Assembly (NCBI GenBank): GCA_920105625.2
Contig: OV050030.1
Span: 239,537,889 to 239,601,888, forward strand
Reading direction: 5' to 3'
Length of the DNA: 64,000 nt
Source: Clusia tigrina
Lineage: Eukaryota > Arthropoda > Insecta > Diptera > Clusiidae
Within the stretch, counting starts at the first letter, position 1, and each line of letters starts with the position of its first letter. Both the position numbers and the translations under genes were made by a program. This document shows positions 1 through 14,115 of this stretch, piece after piece. The notes beneath the pieces are model-generated. The model was not told the origin of the DNA. It saw only the letters and a list, made by a program, of their open reading frames with translations, and did not search any database.

Positions 1-1050
1 TCCTACACCTATCAAAGTTTGCAACATACAAATGCTTGTAACTTTTTCTGGAGCGTCATAAAACCTTGCAATTTTGTAACAATAAAGTACTCGAGCCTTT
101 TGTCAATTTTAGCTATCGCTCAAAGCTATGATACCCTTGAGTCCCAAATCAAACACTGATAAAACTTCAAATGGCCCTAATTTCTATACGGTACGTCCTA
201 CACCTATCAAAGCTTGCAAAATACAAATGCTTGTAACTTTTTACTGGAGAGTCATTAAACCATGAAATTTTGTAACAATAAAGTACTCGAGCCTCTTGTC
301 GATTTAAGCTATCGCTCAAAGCTATGCTACCCTTGAGTCCCAAATCAAATACTGATAAAACTTCAAATGGCCCTAACTTCTATACGGTACGTCCTACACC
401 TATCAAAGTTTGCAACATACAAATGCTTGTAACTTTTTCTGGAGCGTCATAAAACCTTGCAATTTTGTAACAATAAAGTACTCGAGCCTCTTGTCAATTT
501 TAGCTATCGCTCAAAGCTATGATACCCTTGAGTCCCAAATCAAACACTGATAAAACTTCAAATGGCCCTAATTTCTATACGGTACGTCCTACACCTATCA
601 AAGCTTGCAAAATACAAATGCTTGTAACTTTTTACTGGAGCGTCATAAAACCTTGAAATTTTGTAACAATAAAGTACTCGAGCCTCTTGTCAATTTAAGC
701 TATCGCTCAAAGCTATGCTACCCTTGAGTCCCAAATCAAACACTGATTAAACTTCAAATGGCCCTATCTTCTATATGGTACGTCCTACACCTATCAAAGT
801 TTGCAACATACAAATGCTTGTAACTTTTTACTGGAGCGTCATAAAACCTTGAAATTTTGTAACAATAAAGTACTCGAGCCTCTTGTCAATTTAAGCTATC
901 GCTCAAAGCTATGCTACCCTTGAGTCCCAAATCAAACAGTGATAAAACTTCAAATGGCCCTAACTTCTATACGGTACGTCCTACACCTATCAAAGTTTGC
1001 AACATACAAATGCTTGTAACTTTTTACTGGAGCGTCATAAAACCTTGACA

Positions 1051-2616
1051 TTTTGTAACAATCTAGTACTCGAGCCTCTTGTCAATTTAAGCTATCGCTC
1101 AAAGCTATGCTACCCTTGAGTCCCAAATCAAACACTGGTAAAACTACAAATGGCCCTAACTTCTATACGGTACGTCCTACACCTATCAAAGTTTGCAACA
1201 TACAAATGCTTGTAACTTTTTACTGGAGCGTCATAAAACCTTGAAATTTTGTAACAATAAAGTACTCGAGCCTCTTGTCAATTTAGGCTATCGCTCAAAG
1301 CTATGCTACCCTTGAGTCCCAAATCAAACACTGATTAAACTTCAAATGGCCCTATCTTCTATACGGTACGTCCTACACCTATCAAAGTTTGCAACATACA
1401 AATGCTTGTAACTTTTTCTGGAGCGTCATAAAATTTTGCAATTTTGTAACAATAAAGTACTCGAGCCTCTTGTCAATTTAAGCTATCGCTCAAAGCTATG
1501 CTACCCTTGAGTCCCAAATCAAACACTGATTAAACTTCAAATGGCCCTAATTTCTATACGGTACGTCCTACACCTATCAAAGTTTGCAACATACAAATGC
1601 TTGTAACTTTTTACTGGAGCGTCATAAAACCTTGAAATTTTGTAACAATAAAGTACTCGAGCCTCTTGTCAATTTAAGCTATCGCTCAAAGCTATGCTAC
1701 CCTTGAGTCCCAAATCAAACAGTGATAAAACTTCAAATGGCCCTAACTTCTATACGGTACGTCCTACACCTATCAAAGTTTGCAACATACAAATGCTTGT
1801 AACTTTTTACTGGAGCGTCATAAAACCTTGACATTTTGTAACAATCTAGTACTCGAGCCTCTTGTCAATTTAAGCTATCGCTCAAAGGTATGCTACCCTT
1901 GAGTCCCAAATCAGACACTGGTAAAACCACAAATGGCCCTAACTTCTATACGGTACGTCCTACACCTATCAAAGTTTGCAACATACAAATGCTTGTAACT
2001 TTTTACTGGAGCGTCCTAAAACCTTGAAATTTTGTAACAATAAAGTACTCGAGCCTCTTGTCAATTTAAGCTATCGCTCAAAGCTATGCTACCCTTGAGT
2101 CCCAAATCAAACACTGATTAAACTTCAAATGGCCCTATCTTCTATACGGTACGTCCTACACCTATCAAAGTTTGCAACATACAAATGCTTGTAACTTTTT
2201 ACTGGAGCGTCATAAAACCTTGAAATTTTGTAACAATCTAGTACTCGAGCCTCTTGTCAATTTAAGCTATCGCTCAAAGCTATGCTACCCTTGAGTCCCA
2301 AATCAAACACTGGTAAAACTTCAAATGGCCCTAACTTCTATACGGTACGTCCTACACCTATCAAAGTTTGCAACATACAAATGCTTGTAACTTTTTACTG
2401 GAGCGTCATTAAACCATGAAATTTTGTAACAATAAAGTACTCGAGCCTCTTGTCGATTTAAGCTATCGCTCAAAGCTATGCTACCCTTGAGTCCCAAATC
2501 AAATACTGATAAAACTTCAAATGGCCCTAACTTCTATACGGTACGTCCTACACCTATCAAAGTTTGCAACATACAAATGCTTGTAACTTTTTCTGGAGCG
2601 TCATAAAACCTTGCAA
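1051..2616 (+). repeat. 783-bp (4-monomer) tandem duplication
   Basis: A rare monomer with TTGACATTTTG joined to CAATCTAGTACT ends at about 1070 and appears again 783 bp later (TTTTGTAACA at 1051 and 1834). The next intervals also keep the same order of variant types, although the short monomer near 1424 has a full-length partner. The pair of ACAAATGGCCC variants near 1145 and 1928 supports the same offset. The outer limits given are approximate. Confidence 0.7.
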
Positions 2617-3927
2617 TTTTGTAACAATAAAGTACTCGAGCCTCTTGTCAATTTTAGCTATCGCTCAAAGCTATGATACCCTTGAGTACCAAATCAAACA
2701 CTGATAAAACTTCAAATGGCCCTAATTTCTATACGGTACGTCCTACACCTATCAAAGCTTGCAAAATACAAATGCTTGTAACTTTTTACTGGAGCGTCAT
2801 AAAACCTTGACATTTTGTAACAATAAAGTACTCGAGCCTCTTGTCAATTTAAGCTATCGCTGAAAGCTATGCTACCCTTGAGTCCCAAATCAAACACTGA
2901 TTAAACTTCAAATGGCCCTAACTTCTATACGGTACGTCCTACACCTATCAAAGTTTGCAACATACAAATGCTTGTAACTTTTTACTGGAGCGTCATAAAA
3001 CCTTGAAATTTTGTAACAATCTAGTACTCGAGCCTCTTGTCAATTTAAGCTATCGCTCAAAGCTATGCTACCCTTGAGTCCCAAATCAAACACTGGTAAA
3101 ACTTCAAATGGCCCTAACTTCTATACGGTACGTCCTACACCTATCAAAGTTTGCAACATACAAATGCTTGTAACTTTTTACTGGAGCGTCATAAAACCTT
3201 GAAATTTTGTAACAATAAAGTACTCGAGCCTCTTGTCAATTTAAGCTATCGCTCAAAGCTATGCTACCCTTGAGTCCCAAATCAAACACTGATTAAACTT
3301 CAAATGGCCCTATCTTCTATACGGTACGGCCTACACCTATCAAAGTTTGCAACATACAAATGCTTGTAACTTTTTCTGGAGCGTCATAAAACCTTGCAAT
3401 TTTGTAACAATAAAGTACTCGAGCCTCTTGTCAATTTTAGCTATCGCTCAAAGCTATGATACCCTTGAGTCCCAAATCAAACACTGATAAAACTTCAAAT
3501 GGCCCTAATTTCTATACGGTACGTCCTACACCTATCAAAGCTTGCAAAAAACAAATGCTTGTAACTTTTTACTGGAGCGTCATAAAACCTTGAAATTTTG
3601 TAACAATAAAGTACTCGAGCCTCTTGTCAATTTAAGCTATCGCTCAAAGCTATGCTACCCTTGAGTCCCAAATCAAACACTGATTAAACTTCAAATGGCC
3701 CTATCTTCTATACGGTACGTCCTACACCTATCAAAGTTTGCAACATACAAATGCTTGTAACTTTTTACTGGAGCGTCATAAAACCTTGAAATTTTGTAAC
3801 AATAAAGTACTCGAGCCTCTTGTCGATTTAAGCTATCGCTCAAAGCTATGCTACCCTTGAGTCCCAAATCAAATACTGATAAAACTTCAAATGGCCCTAA
3901 CTTCTATACGGTACGTCCTACACCTAT

Positions 3928-6900
3928 TAAAGTTTGCAACATACAAATGCTTGTAACTTTTTCTGGAGCGTCATAAAACCTTGCAATTTTGTAACAATAA
4001 AATACTCGAGCCTCTTGTCAATTTTAGCTATCGCTCAAAGCTATGATACCCTTGAGTCCCAAATCAAACACTGATAAAACTTCAAATGGCCCTACTTTCT
4101 ATACGGTACATCCTACACCTATCAAAGCTTGCAAAATACAAATGCTTGTAACTTTTTACTGGAGCGTCATAAAACCTTGAAATTTTGTAACAATAAAGTA
4201 CTCGAGCCTCTTGTCAATTTAAGCTATCGCTCAAAGCTATGCTACCCTTGAGTCCCAAATCAAACACTGATTAAACTTCAAATGGCCCTATCTTCTATAC
4301 GGTACGTCCTACACCTATCAAAGTTTGCAACATACAAATGCTTGTAACTTTTTACTGGAGCGTCATAAAACCTTGAAATTTTGTAACAATAAAGTACTCG
4401 ATTTAAGCTATCGCTCAAAGCTATGCTACCCTTGAGTCCCAAATCAAACAGTGATAAAACTTCAAATGGCCCTAACTTCTATACGGTACGTCCTACACCT
4501 ATCAAAGTTTGCAACATACAAATGCTTGTAACTTTTTACTGGAGCGTCATAAAACCTTGAAATTTTGTAACAATCTAGTACTCGAGCCTCTTGTCAATTT
4601 AAGCTATCGCTCAAAGCTATGCTACCCTTGAGTCCCAAATCAAACACTGGTAAAACTTCAAATGGCCATAACTTCTATACGGTACGTCCTACACCTATCA
4701 AAGTTTGCAACATACAAATGCTTGTAACTTTTTACTGGAGCGTCATAAAACCTTGAAATTTTGTAACAATAAAGTACTCGAGCCTCTTGTCAATTTAAGC
4801 TATCGCTCAAAGCTATGCTACCCTTGAGTCCCAAATCAAACACTGATTAAACTTCAAATGGCCCTATCTTCTATACGGTACGTCCTACACCTATCAAAGT
4901 TTGCAACATACAAATGCTTGTAACTTTTTCTGGAGCGTCATAAAACCTTGCAATTTTGTAACAATAAAGTACTCGAGCCTCTTGTCAATTTTAGCTATCG
5001 CTCAAAGCTATGATACCCTTGAGTCCCAAATCAAACACTGATTAAACTTCAAATGGCCCTATCTTCTATACGGTACGTCCTACACCTATCAAAGCTTGCA
5101 AAATACAAATGCTTGTAACTTTTTACTGGAGCGTCATTAAACCATGAAATTTTGTAACAATAAAGTACTCGAGCCTCTTGTCAATTTTAGCTATTGCTCA
5201 AAGCTATGATACCCTTGAGTTCCAAATCAAACACTGATAAAACTTCAAATGGCCCTAATTTCTATACGGTACGTCCTACACCTATCAAAGCTTGCAAAAT
5301 ACAAATGCTTGTAACTTTTTACTGGAGCGTCATTAAACCATGAAATTTTGTAACAATAAAGTACTCGAGCCTCTTGTCAATTTAAGCTATCGCTCAAAGC
5401 TATGCTACCCTTGAGTCCCAAATCAAACACTGATTAAACTTCAAATGGCCCTATCTTCTATACGGTACGGCCTACACCTATCAAAGTTTGCAACATACAA
5501 ATGCTTGTAACTTTTTCTGGAGCGTCATAAAACCTTGCAATTTTGTAACAATAAAGTACTCGAGCCTCTTGTCAATTTTAGCTATCGCTCAAAGCTATGA
5601 TACCCTTGAGTCCCAAATCAAACACTGATAAAACTTCAAATGGCCCTACTTTCTATACGGTACGTCCTACACCTATCAAAGCTTGCAAAATACAAATGCT
5701 TGTAACTTTTTACTGGAGCGTCATAAAACCTTGAAATTTTGTAACAATAAAGTACTCGAGCCTCTTGTCAATTTAAGCTATCGCTCAAAGCTATGCTACC
5801 CTTGAGTCCCAAATCAAACACTGATTAAACTTCAAATGGCCCTATCTTCTATACGGTACGTCCTACACCTATCAAAGTTTGCAACATACAAATGCTTGTA
5901 ACTTTTTACTGGAGCGTCATAAAACCTTGAAATTTTGTAACAATAAAGTACTCGATTTAAGCTATCGCTCAAAGCTATGCTACCCTTGAGTCCCAAATCA
6001 AACAGTGATAAAACTTCAAATGGCCCTAACTTCTATACGGTACGTCCTACACCTATCAAAGTTTGCAACATACAAATGCTTGTAACTTTTTACTGGAGCG
6101 TCATAAAACCTTGAAATTTTGTAACAATCTAGTACTCGAGCCTCTTGTCAATTTAAGCTATCGCTCAAAGCTATGCTACCCTTGAGTCCCAAATCAAACA
6201 CTGGTAAAACTTCAAATGGCCATAACTTCTATACGGTACGTCCTACACCTATCAAAGTTTGCAACATACAAATGCTTGTAACTTTTTACTGGAGCGTCAT
6301 AAAACCTTGAAATTTTGTAACAATAAAGTACTCGAGCCTCTTGTCAATTTAAGCTATCGCTCAAAGCTATGCTACCCTTGAGTCCCAAATCAAACACTGA
6401 TTAAACTTCAAATGGCCCTATCTTCTATACGGTACGTCCTACACCTATCAAAGTTTGCAACATACAAATGCTTGTAACTTTTTCTGGAGCGTCATAAAAC
6501 CTTGCAATTTTGTAACAATAAAGTACTCGAGCCTCTTGTCAATTTTAGCTATCGCTCAAAGCTATGATACCCTTGAGTCCCAAATCAAACACTGATAAAA
6601 CTTCAAATGGCCCTAATTTCTATACGGTACGTCCTACACCTATCAAAGCTTGCAAAATACAAATGCTTGTAACTTTTTACTGGAGCGTCATTAAACCATG
6701 AAATTTTGTAACAATAAAGTACTCGAGCCTCTTGTCAATTTTAGCTATTGCTCAAAGCTTTGATACCCTTGAGTTCCAAATCAAACACTGATAAAACTTC
6801 AAATGGCCCTAATTTCTATACGGTACGTCCTACACCTATCAAAGCTTGCAAAATACAAATGCTTGTAACTTTTTACTGGAGCGTCATTAAACCATGAAAT

Positions 6901-7023
6901 TTTGTAACAATAAAGTACTCGAGCCTCTTGTCAATTTAAGCTATCGCTCAAAGCTATGCTACCCTTGAGTCCCAAATCAAACACTGATTAAACTTCAAAT
7001 GGCCCTATCTTCTATACGGTACG
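3928..7023 (+). repeat. 1554-bp (8-monomer) tandem duplication
   Basis: The segment 3928-5469 is repeated at 5482-7023 with an offset of 1554 bp. Rare markers shared at this spacing are the 12-bp-deleted monomer (TACTCGATTTAAG at 4395 and 5949), the CTATTGCTCA variant (5191 and 6745) and short monomers (4928 and 6482). The limits come from mismatches at 3927/5481 (ATTAAAG against ATCAAAG) and 5470/7024 (TACGGCC against TACGTCC). One monomer around 5041 differs between copies (CTGATTAAAC against CTGATAAAAC), so the copies have since been partly rewritten. Confidence 0.8.
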
Positions 7024-10000
7024 TCCTACACCTATCAAAGTTTGCAACATACAAATGCTTGTAACTTTTTACTGGAGCGTCATAAAACCTTGAAATTTTG
7101 TAACAATAAAGTACTCGAGCCTCTTGTCAATTTAAGCTATCGCTCAAAGCTATGCTACCCTTGAGTCCCAAATCAAACAGTGATAAAACTTCAAATGGCC
7201 CTAACTTCTATACGGTACGTCCTACACCTATCAAAGTTTGCAACATACAAATGCTTGTAACTTTTTACTGGAGCGTCATAAAACCTTGAAATTTTGTAAC
7301 AATCTAGTACTCGAGCCTCTTGTCAATTTAAGCTATCGCTCAAAGCTATGCTACCCTTGAGTCCCAAATCAAACACTGGTAAAACTTCAAATGGCCCTAA
7401 CTTCTATACGGTACGTCCTACACCTATCAAAGTTTGCAACATACAAATGCTTGTAACTTTTTACTGGAGCGTCATAAAACCTTGAAATTTTGTAACAATA
7501 AAGTACTCGAGCCTCTTGTCAATTTAAGCTATCGCTCAAAGCTATACTACCCTTGAGTCCCAAATCAAACACTGATTAAACTTCAAATGGCCCTATCTTC
7601 TATACGGTACGTCCTACACCTATCAAAGTTTGCAACATACAAATGCTTGTAACTTTTTCTGGAGCGTCATAAAACCTTGCAATTTTGTAACAATAAAGTA
7701 CTCGAGCCTCTTGTCAATTTTAGCTATCGCTCAAAGCTATGATACCCTTGAGTCCCAAATCAAACACTGATAAAACTTCAAATGGCCCTAATTTCTATAC
7801 GGTACGTCCTACACCTATCAAAGCTTGCAAAATACAAATGCTTGTAACTTTTTACTGGAGCGTCATTAAACCATGAAATTTTGTAACAATAAAGTACTCG
7901 AGCCTCTTGTCGATTTAAGCTATCGCTCAAAGCTATGCTACCCTTGAGTCCCAAATCAAATACTGATAAAACTTCAAATGGCCCTAACTTCTATACGGTA
8001 CGTCCTACACATATCAAAGTTTGCAACATACAAATGCTTGTAACTTTTTACTGGAGCGTCATAAAACCTTGAAATTTTGTAACAATAAAGTACTCGAGCC
8101 TCTTGTCAATTTAAGCTATCGCTCAAAGCTATGCTACCCTTGAGTCCCAAATCAAACACTGATTAAACTTCAAATGGCCCTATCTTCTATACGGTACGTC
8201 CTACACCTATCAAAGTTTGCAACATACAAATGCTTGTAACTTTTTCTGGAGCGTCATAAAACCTTGCAATTTTGTAACAATAAAGTACTCGAGCCTCTTT
8301 TCAATTTTAGCTATCGCTCAAAGCTATGATACCCTTGAGTCCCAAATCAAACACTGATAAAACTTCAAATGGCCCTAATTTCTATACGGTACGTCCTACA
8401 CCTATCAAAGCTTGCAAAATACAAATGCTTGTAACTTTTTACTGGAGCGTCATTAAACCATGAAATTTTGTAACAATAAAGTACTCGAGCCTCTTGTCAA
8501 TTTTAGCTATCGCTCAAAGCTATGATACCCTTGAGTCCCAAATCAAACAGTGATAAAACTTCAAATGGCCCTAACTTCTATACGGTACGTCCTACACCTA
8601 TCAAAGTTTGCAACATACAAATGCTTGTAACTTTTTACTGGAGCGTCATAAAACCTTGAAATTTTGTAACAATAAAGTACTCGAGCCTCTTGTCAATTTA
8701 AGCTATCGCTCAAAGCTATGCTACCCTTGAGTCCCAAATCAAACACTGATTAAACTTCAAATGGCCCTATCTTCTATACGGTACGTCCTACACCTATCAA
8801 AGTTTGCAACATACAAATGCTTGTAACTTTTTACTGGAGCGTCATAAAACCTTGAAATTTTGTAACAATAAAGTACTCGAGCCTCTTGTCGATTTAAGCT
8901 ATCGCTCAAAGCTATGCTACCCTTGAGTCCCAAATCAAATACTGATAAAACTTCAAATGGCCCTAACTTCTATACGGTACGTCCTACACCTATTAAAGTT
9001 TGCAACATACAAATGCTTGTAACTTTTTCTGGAGCGTCATAAAACCTTGCAATTTTGTAACAATAAAGTACTCGAGCCTCTTGTCAATTTTAGCTATCGC
9101 TCAAAGCTATGATACCCTTGAGTCCCAAATCAAACACTGATAAAACTTCAAATGGCCCTACTTTCTATACGGTACGTCCTACACCTATCAAAGCTTGCAA
9201 AATACAAATGCTTGTAACTTTTTACTGGAGCGTCATAAAACCTTGAAATTTTGTAACAATAAAGTACTCGAGCCTCTTGTCAATTTAAGCTATCGCTCAA
9301 AGCTATGCTACCCTTGAGTCCCAAATCAAACACTGATTAAACTTCAAATGGCCCTATCTTCTATACGGTACGTCCTACACCTATCAAAGTTTGCAACATA
9401 CAAATGCTTGTAACTTTTTACTGGAGCGTCATAAAACCTTGAAATTTTGTAACAATAAAGTACTCGATTTAAGCTATCGCTCAAAGCTATGCTACCCTTG
9501 AGTCCCAAATCAAACAGTGATAAAACTTCAAATGGCCCTAACTTCTATACGGTACGTCCTACACCTATCAAAGTTTGCAACATACAAATGCTTGTAACTT
9601 TTTACTGGAGCGTCATAAAACCTTGAAATTTTGTAACAATCTAGTACTCGAGCCTCTTGTCAATTTAAGCTATCGCTCAAAGCTATGCTACCCTTGAGTC
9701 CCAAATCAAACACTGGTAAAACTTCAAATGGCCATAACTTCTATACGGTACGTCCTACACCTATCAAAGTTTGCAACATACAAATGCTTGTAACTTTTTA
9801 CTGGAGCGTCATAAAACCTTGAAATTTTGTAACAATAAAGTACTCGAGCCTCTTGTCAATTTAAGCTATCGCTCAAAGCTATGCTACCCTTGAGTCCCAA
9901 ATCAAACACTGATTAAACTTCAAATGGCCCTATCTTCTATACGGTACGTCCTACACCTATCAAAGTTTGCAACATACAAATGCTTGTAACTTTTTCTGGA

Positions 10001-11755
10001 GCGTCATAAAACCTTGCAATTTTGTAACAATAAAGTACTCGAGCCTCTTGTCAATTTTAGCTATCGCTCAAAGCTATGATACCCTTGAGTCCCAAATCAA
10101 ACACTGATAAAACTTCAAATGGCCCTAATTTCTATACGGTACGTCCTACACCTATCAAAGCTTGCAAAATACAAATGCTTGTAACTTTTTACTGGAGCGT
10201 CATTAAACCATGAAATTTTGTAACAATAAAGTACTCGAGCCTCTTGTCAATTTTAGCTATTGCTCAAAGCTATGATACCCTTGAGTTCCAAATCAAACAC
10301 TGATAAAACTTCAAATGGCCCTAATTTCTATACGGTACGTCCTACACCTATCAAAGCTTGCAAAATACAAATGCTTGTAACTTTTTACTGGAGCGTCATT
10401 AAACCATGAAATTTTGTAACAATAAAGTACTCGAGCCTCTTGTCAATTTAAGCTATCGCGCAAAACTATGCTACCCTTGAGTCCCAAATCAAACACTGAT
10501 TAAACTTCAAATGGCCCTATCTTCTATACGGTACGTCCTACACCTATCAAAGTTTGCAACATACAAATGCTTGTAACTTTTTACTGGAGCGTCATAAAAC
10601 CTTGAAATTTTGTAACAATAAAGTACTCGAGCCTCTTGTCAATTTAAGCTATCGCTCAAAGCTATGCTACCCTTGAGTCCCAAATCAAACAGTGATAAAA
10701 CTTCAAATGGCCCTAACTTCTATACGGTACGTCCTACACCTATCAAAGTTTGCAACATACAAATGCTTGTAACTTTTTACTGGAGCGTCATAAAACCTTG
10801 AAATTTTGTAACAATCTAGTACTCGAGCCTCTTGTCAATTTAAGCTATCGCTCAAAGCTATGCTACCCTTGAGTCCCAAATCAAACACTGGTAAAACTTC
10901 AAATGGCCCTAACTTCTATACGGTACGTCCTACACCTATCAAAGTTTGCAACATACAAATGCTTGTAACTTTTTACTGGAGCGTCATAAAACCTTGAAAT
11001 TTTGTAACAATAAAGTACTCGAGCCTCTTGTCAATTTAAGCTATCGCTCAAAGCTATACTACCCTTGAGTCCCAAATCAAACACTGATTAAACTTCAAAT
11101 GGCCCTATCTTCTATACGGTACGTCCTACACCTATCAAAGTTTGCAACATACAAATGCTTGTAACTTTTTCTGGAGCGTCATAAAACCTTGCAATTTTGT
11201 AACAATAAAGTACTCGAGCCTCTTGTCAATTTTAGCTATCGCTCAAAGCTATGATACCCTTGAGTCCCAAATCAAACACTGATAAAACTTCAAATGGCCC
11301 TAATTTCTATACGGTACGTCGTACACCTATCAAAGCTTGCAAAATACAAATGCTTGTAACTTTTTACTGGAGCGTCATTAAACCATGAAATTTTGTAACA
11401 ATAAAGTACTCGAGCCTCTTGTCGATTTAAGCTATCGCTCAAAGCTATGCTACCCTTGAGTCCCAAATCAAATACTGATAAAACTTCAAATGGCCCTAAC
11501 TTCTATACGGTACGTCCTACACATATCAAAGTTTGCAACATACAAATGCTTGTAACTTTTTACTGGAGCGTCATAAAACCTTGAAATTTTGTAACAATAA
11601 AGTACTCGAGCCTCTTGTCAATTTAAGCTATCGCTCAAAGCTATGCTACCCTTGAGTCCCAAATCAAACACTGATTAAACTTCAAATGGCCCTATCTTCT
11701 ATACGGTACGTCCTACACCTATCAAAGTTTGCAACATACAAATGCTTGTAACTTT
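5482..11755 (+). repeat. 3512-bp (18-monomer) duplication
   Basis: The segment 5482-8243 is repeated at 8994-11755. The offset of 3512 bp is fixed by four rare markers: TACTCGATTT at 5949 and 9461, CTATTGCTCA at 6745 and 10257, GCTATACTACC at 7541 and 11053, and TCCTACACATATC at 8003 and 11515. A few private differences separate the copies: GCTTTGATACC at 6759, CGCGCAAAACT near 10458, and CGTCGTACACC near 11319. The right limit is set by a short monomer at 8244 facing a full-length one at 11756. Confidence 0.85.
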
Positions 11756-14059
11756 TTACTGGAGCGTCATAAAACCTTGAAATTTTGTAACAATCTAGTA
11801 CTCGAGCCTCTTGAAAATTTAAGCTATCGCTCAAAGCTATGCTACCCTTGAGTCCCAAATCAAACACTGGTAAAACTTCAAATGGCCCTAACTTCTATAC
11901 GGTACGTCCTACATCTATCAAAGTTTGCAACATACAAATGCTTGTAACTTTTTACTGGAGCGTCATAAAACCTTGAAATTTTGTAACAATAAAGTACTCG
12001 AGCCTCTTGTCAATTTAAGCTATCGCTCAAAGCTATGCTACCCTTGAGTCCCGAATCAAACACTGATTAAACTCCAAATGGCCCTATCTGCTATACGGTA
12101 CGTCCTACACCTATCAAAGTTTGCAACATACAAATGCTTGTAACTTTTTCTGGAGCGTCATAAAACCTTGCAATTTTGTAACAATAAAGTACTCGAGCCT
12201 CTTGTCAATTTTAGCTATCGCTCAAAGCTATGATACCCTTGAGTCCCAAATCAAACACTGATAAAACTTCAAATGGCCCTAATTTCTATACGGTACGTCC
12301 TACACCTATGAAAGCTTGCAAAATACAAATGCTTGTAACTTTTTACTGGAGCGTCATTAAACCATGAAATTTTGTAACAATAAAGTACTCGAGCCTCTTG
12401 TCAATTTTAGCTATCGCTCAAAGCTATGATACCCTTGAGTCCCAAATCAAACACTGATAAAACTTCAAATGGCCCTAATTTCTATACGGTACGTCCTACA
12501 CCTATCAAAGCTTGCAAAATACAAATGCTTGTAACTTTTTACTGGAGCGTCATTAAACCATGAAATTTTGTAACAATAAAGTACTCGAGCCTCTTGTCGA
12601 TTTAAGCTATCGCTCAAAGCTATGCTACCCTTGAGTCCCAAATCAAATACTGATAAAACTTCAAATGGCCCTAACTTCTATACGGTACGTCCTACACCTA
12701 TCAAAGTTTGCAATATACAAATGCTTCTAACTTTTTCTGGAGCGTCATAAAACCTTGCAATTTTGTAACAATAAAATACTCGAGCCTCTTGTCAATTTTA
12801 GCTATCGCTCAAAGCTATGATACCCTTGAGTCCCAAATCAAACACTGATAAAACTTCAAATGGCCCTAATTTCTATACGGTACGTCCTACACCTATCAAA
12901 GCTTGCAAAATACAAATGCTTGTAACTTTTTACTGGAGCGTCATAAAACCTTGAAATTTTGTAACAATAAAGTACTCGAGCCTCTTGTCAATTTAAGCTA
13001 TCGCTCAAAGCTATGCTACCCTTGAGTCCCAAATCAAACAGTGATTAAACTTCAAATGGCCCTATCTTCTATACGGTACGTCCTACACCTATCAAAGTTT
13101 GCAACATACAAATGCTTGTAACTTTTTACTGGAGCGTCATAAAACCTTGAAATTTTGTAACAATAAAGTACTCGAGCCTCTTGTCAATTTAAGCTATCGC
13201 TCAAAGCTATGCTACCCTTGAGTCCCAAATCAAACAGTGATAAAACTTCAAATGGCCCTAACTTCTATACGGTACGTCCTACACCTATCAAAGTTTGCAA
13301 CATACAAATGCTTGTAACTTTTTACTGGAGCGTCATAAAACCTTGAAATTTTGTAACAATCTAGTACTCGAGCCTCTTGTCAATTTAAGCTATCGCTCAA
13401 AGCTATGCTACCCTTGAGTCCCAAATCAAACACTGGTAAAACTTCAAATGGCCCTAACTTCTATACGGTACGTCCTACACCTATCAAAGTTTCCAACATA
13501 CAAATGCTTGTAACTTTTTACTGGAGCGTCATAAAACCTTGAAATTTTGTAACAATAAAGTACTCGAGCCTCTTGTCAATTTAAGCTATCGCTCAAAGCT
13601 ATGCTACCCTTGAGTCCCAAATCAAACACTGATTAAACTTCAAATGGCCCTATCTTCTATACGGTACGTCCTACACCTATCAAAGTTTGCAACATACAAA
13701 TGCTTGTAACTTTTTCTGGAGCGTCATAAAACCTTGCAATTTTGTAACAATAAAGTACTCGAGCCTCTTGTCAATTTTAGCTATCGCTCAAAGCTATGAT
13801 ACCCTTGAGTCCCAAATCAAACACTGATAAAACTTCAAATGGCCCTAATTTCTATACGGTACGTCCTACACCTATCAAAGCTTGCAAAATACAAATGCTT
13901 GTAACTTTTTACTGGAGCGTCATTAAACCATGAAATTTTGTAACAATAAAGTACTCGAGCCTCTTGTCAATTTTAGCTATCGCTCAAAGCTATGATACCC
14001 TTGAGTCCCAAATCAAACACGGATAAAACTTCAAATAGCCCTAATTTCTATACGGTACG

Positions 14060-14115
14060 TCCTACACCTATCAAAGCTTGCAAAATACAAATGCTTGTAA
14101 CTTTTTACTGGAGCG
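14060..14115 (+). repeat. Truncated 56-bp monomer, copy 1
   Basis: This monomer starts normally (TCCTACACCTATC, HindIII type) but jumps from GGAGCG straight to the next TCCTACACC, so 140 bp are missing. The jump joins CGTC of the unit's middle (GGAGCGTCATAAAACC) to CGTC at the unit boundary (GGTACGTCCTACACC). These two sites sit at matching places in the internal diverged duplication, so the deletion is best explained by misaligned pairing between the two internal halves. The identical junction occurs at 21600/21601. Confidence 0.9.

Larger units (their letters stand above)
1..14059 (+). repeat. Subfamily block I: patterned short / HindIII / TCGATTT monomers
   Basis: The block mixes a few monomer types in a recurring order. 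One type is short (195 bp, TTTTTCTGG, with TCAATTTTAGC and GATACCC). It is usually followed by a type with CAAAGCTTGCAAAATAC, which creates a HindIII site. Other types carry GTCATTAAACCATG plus GTCGATTTAAG, CAATCTAGTACT, or CTGATTAAAC with CCTATCTTC. The order recurs at offsets of 783, 1554 and 3512 bp. Few private substitutions separate the copies, so the block looks recently amplified. It has no gene or unrelated sequence. Confidence 0.9.

Noticed and set aside
11682..11867. 61-codon minus strand open frames at 11.7, 15.1, 18.6, 19.2, 22.6, 24.5 and 45.5 kb
   Set aside because: They begin at GTG within the reverse complement of the monomer and appear only where variants remove a stop. They show no conserved domain and no coding context.
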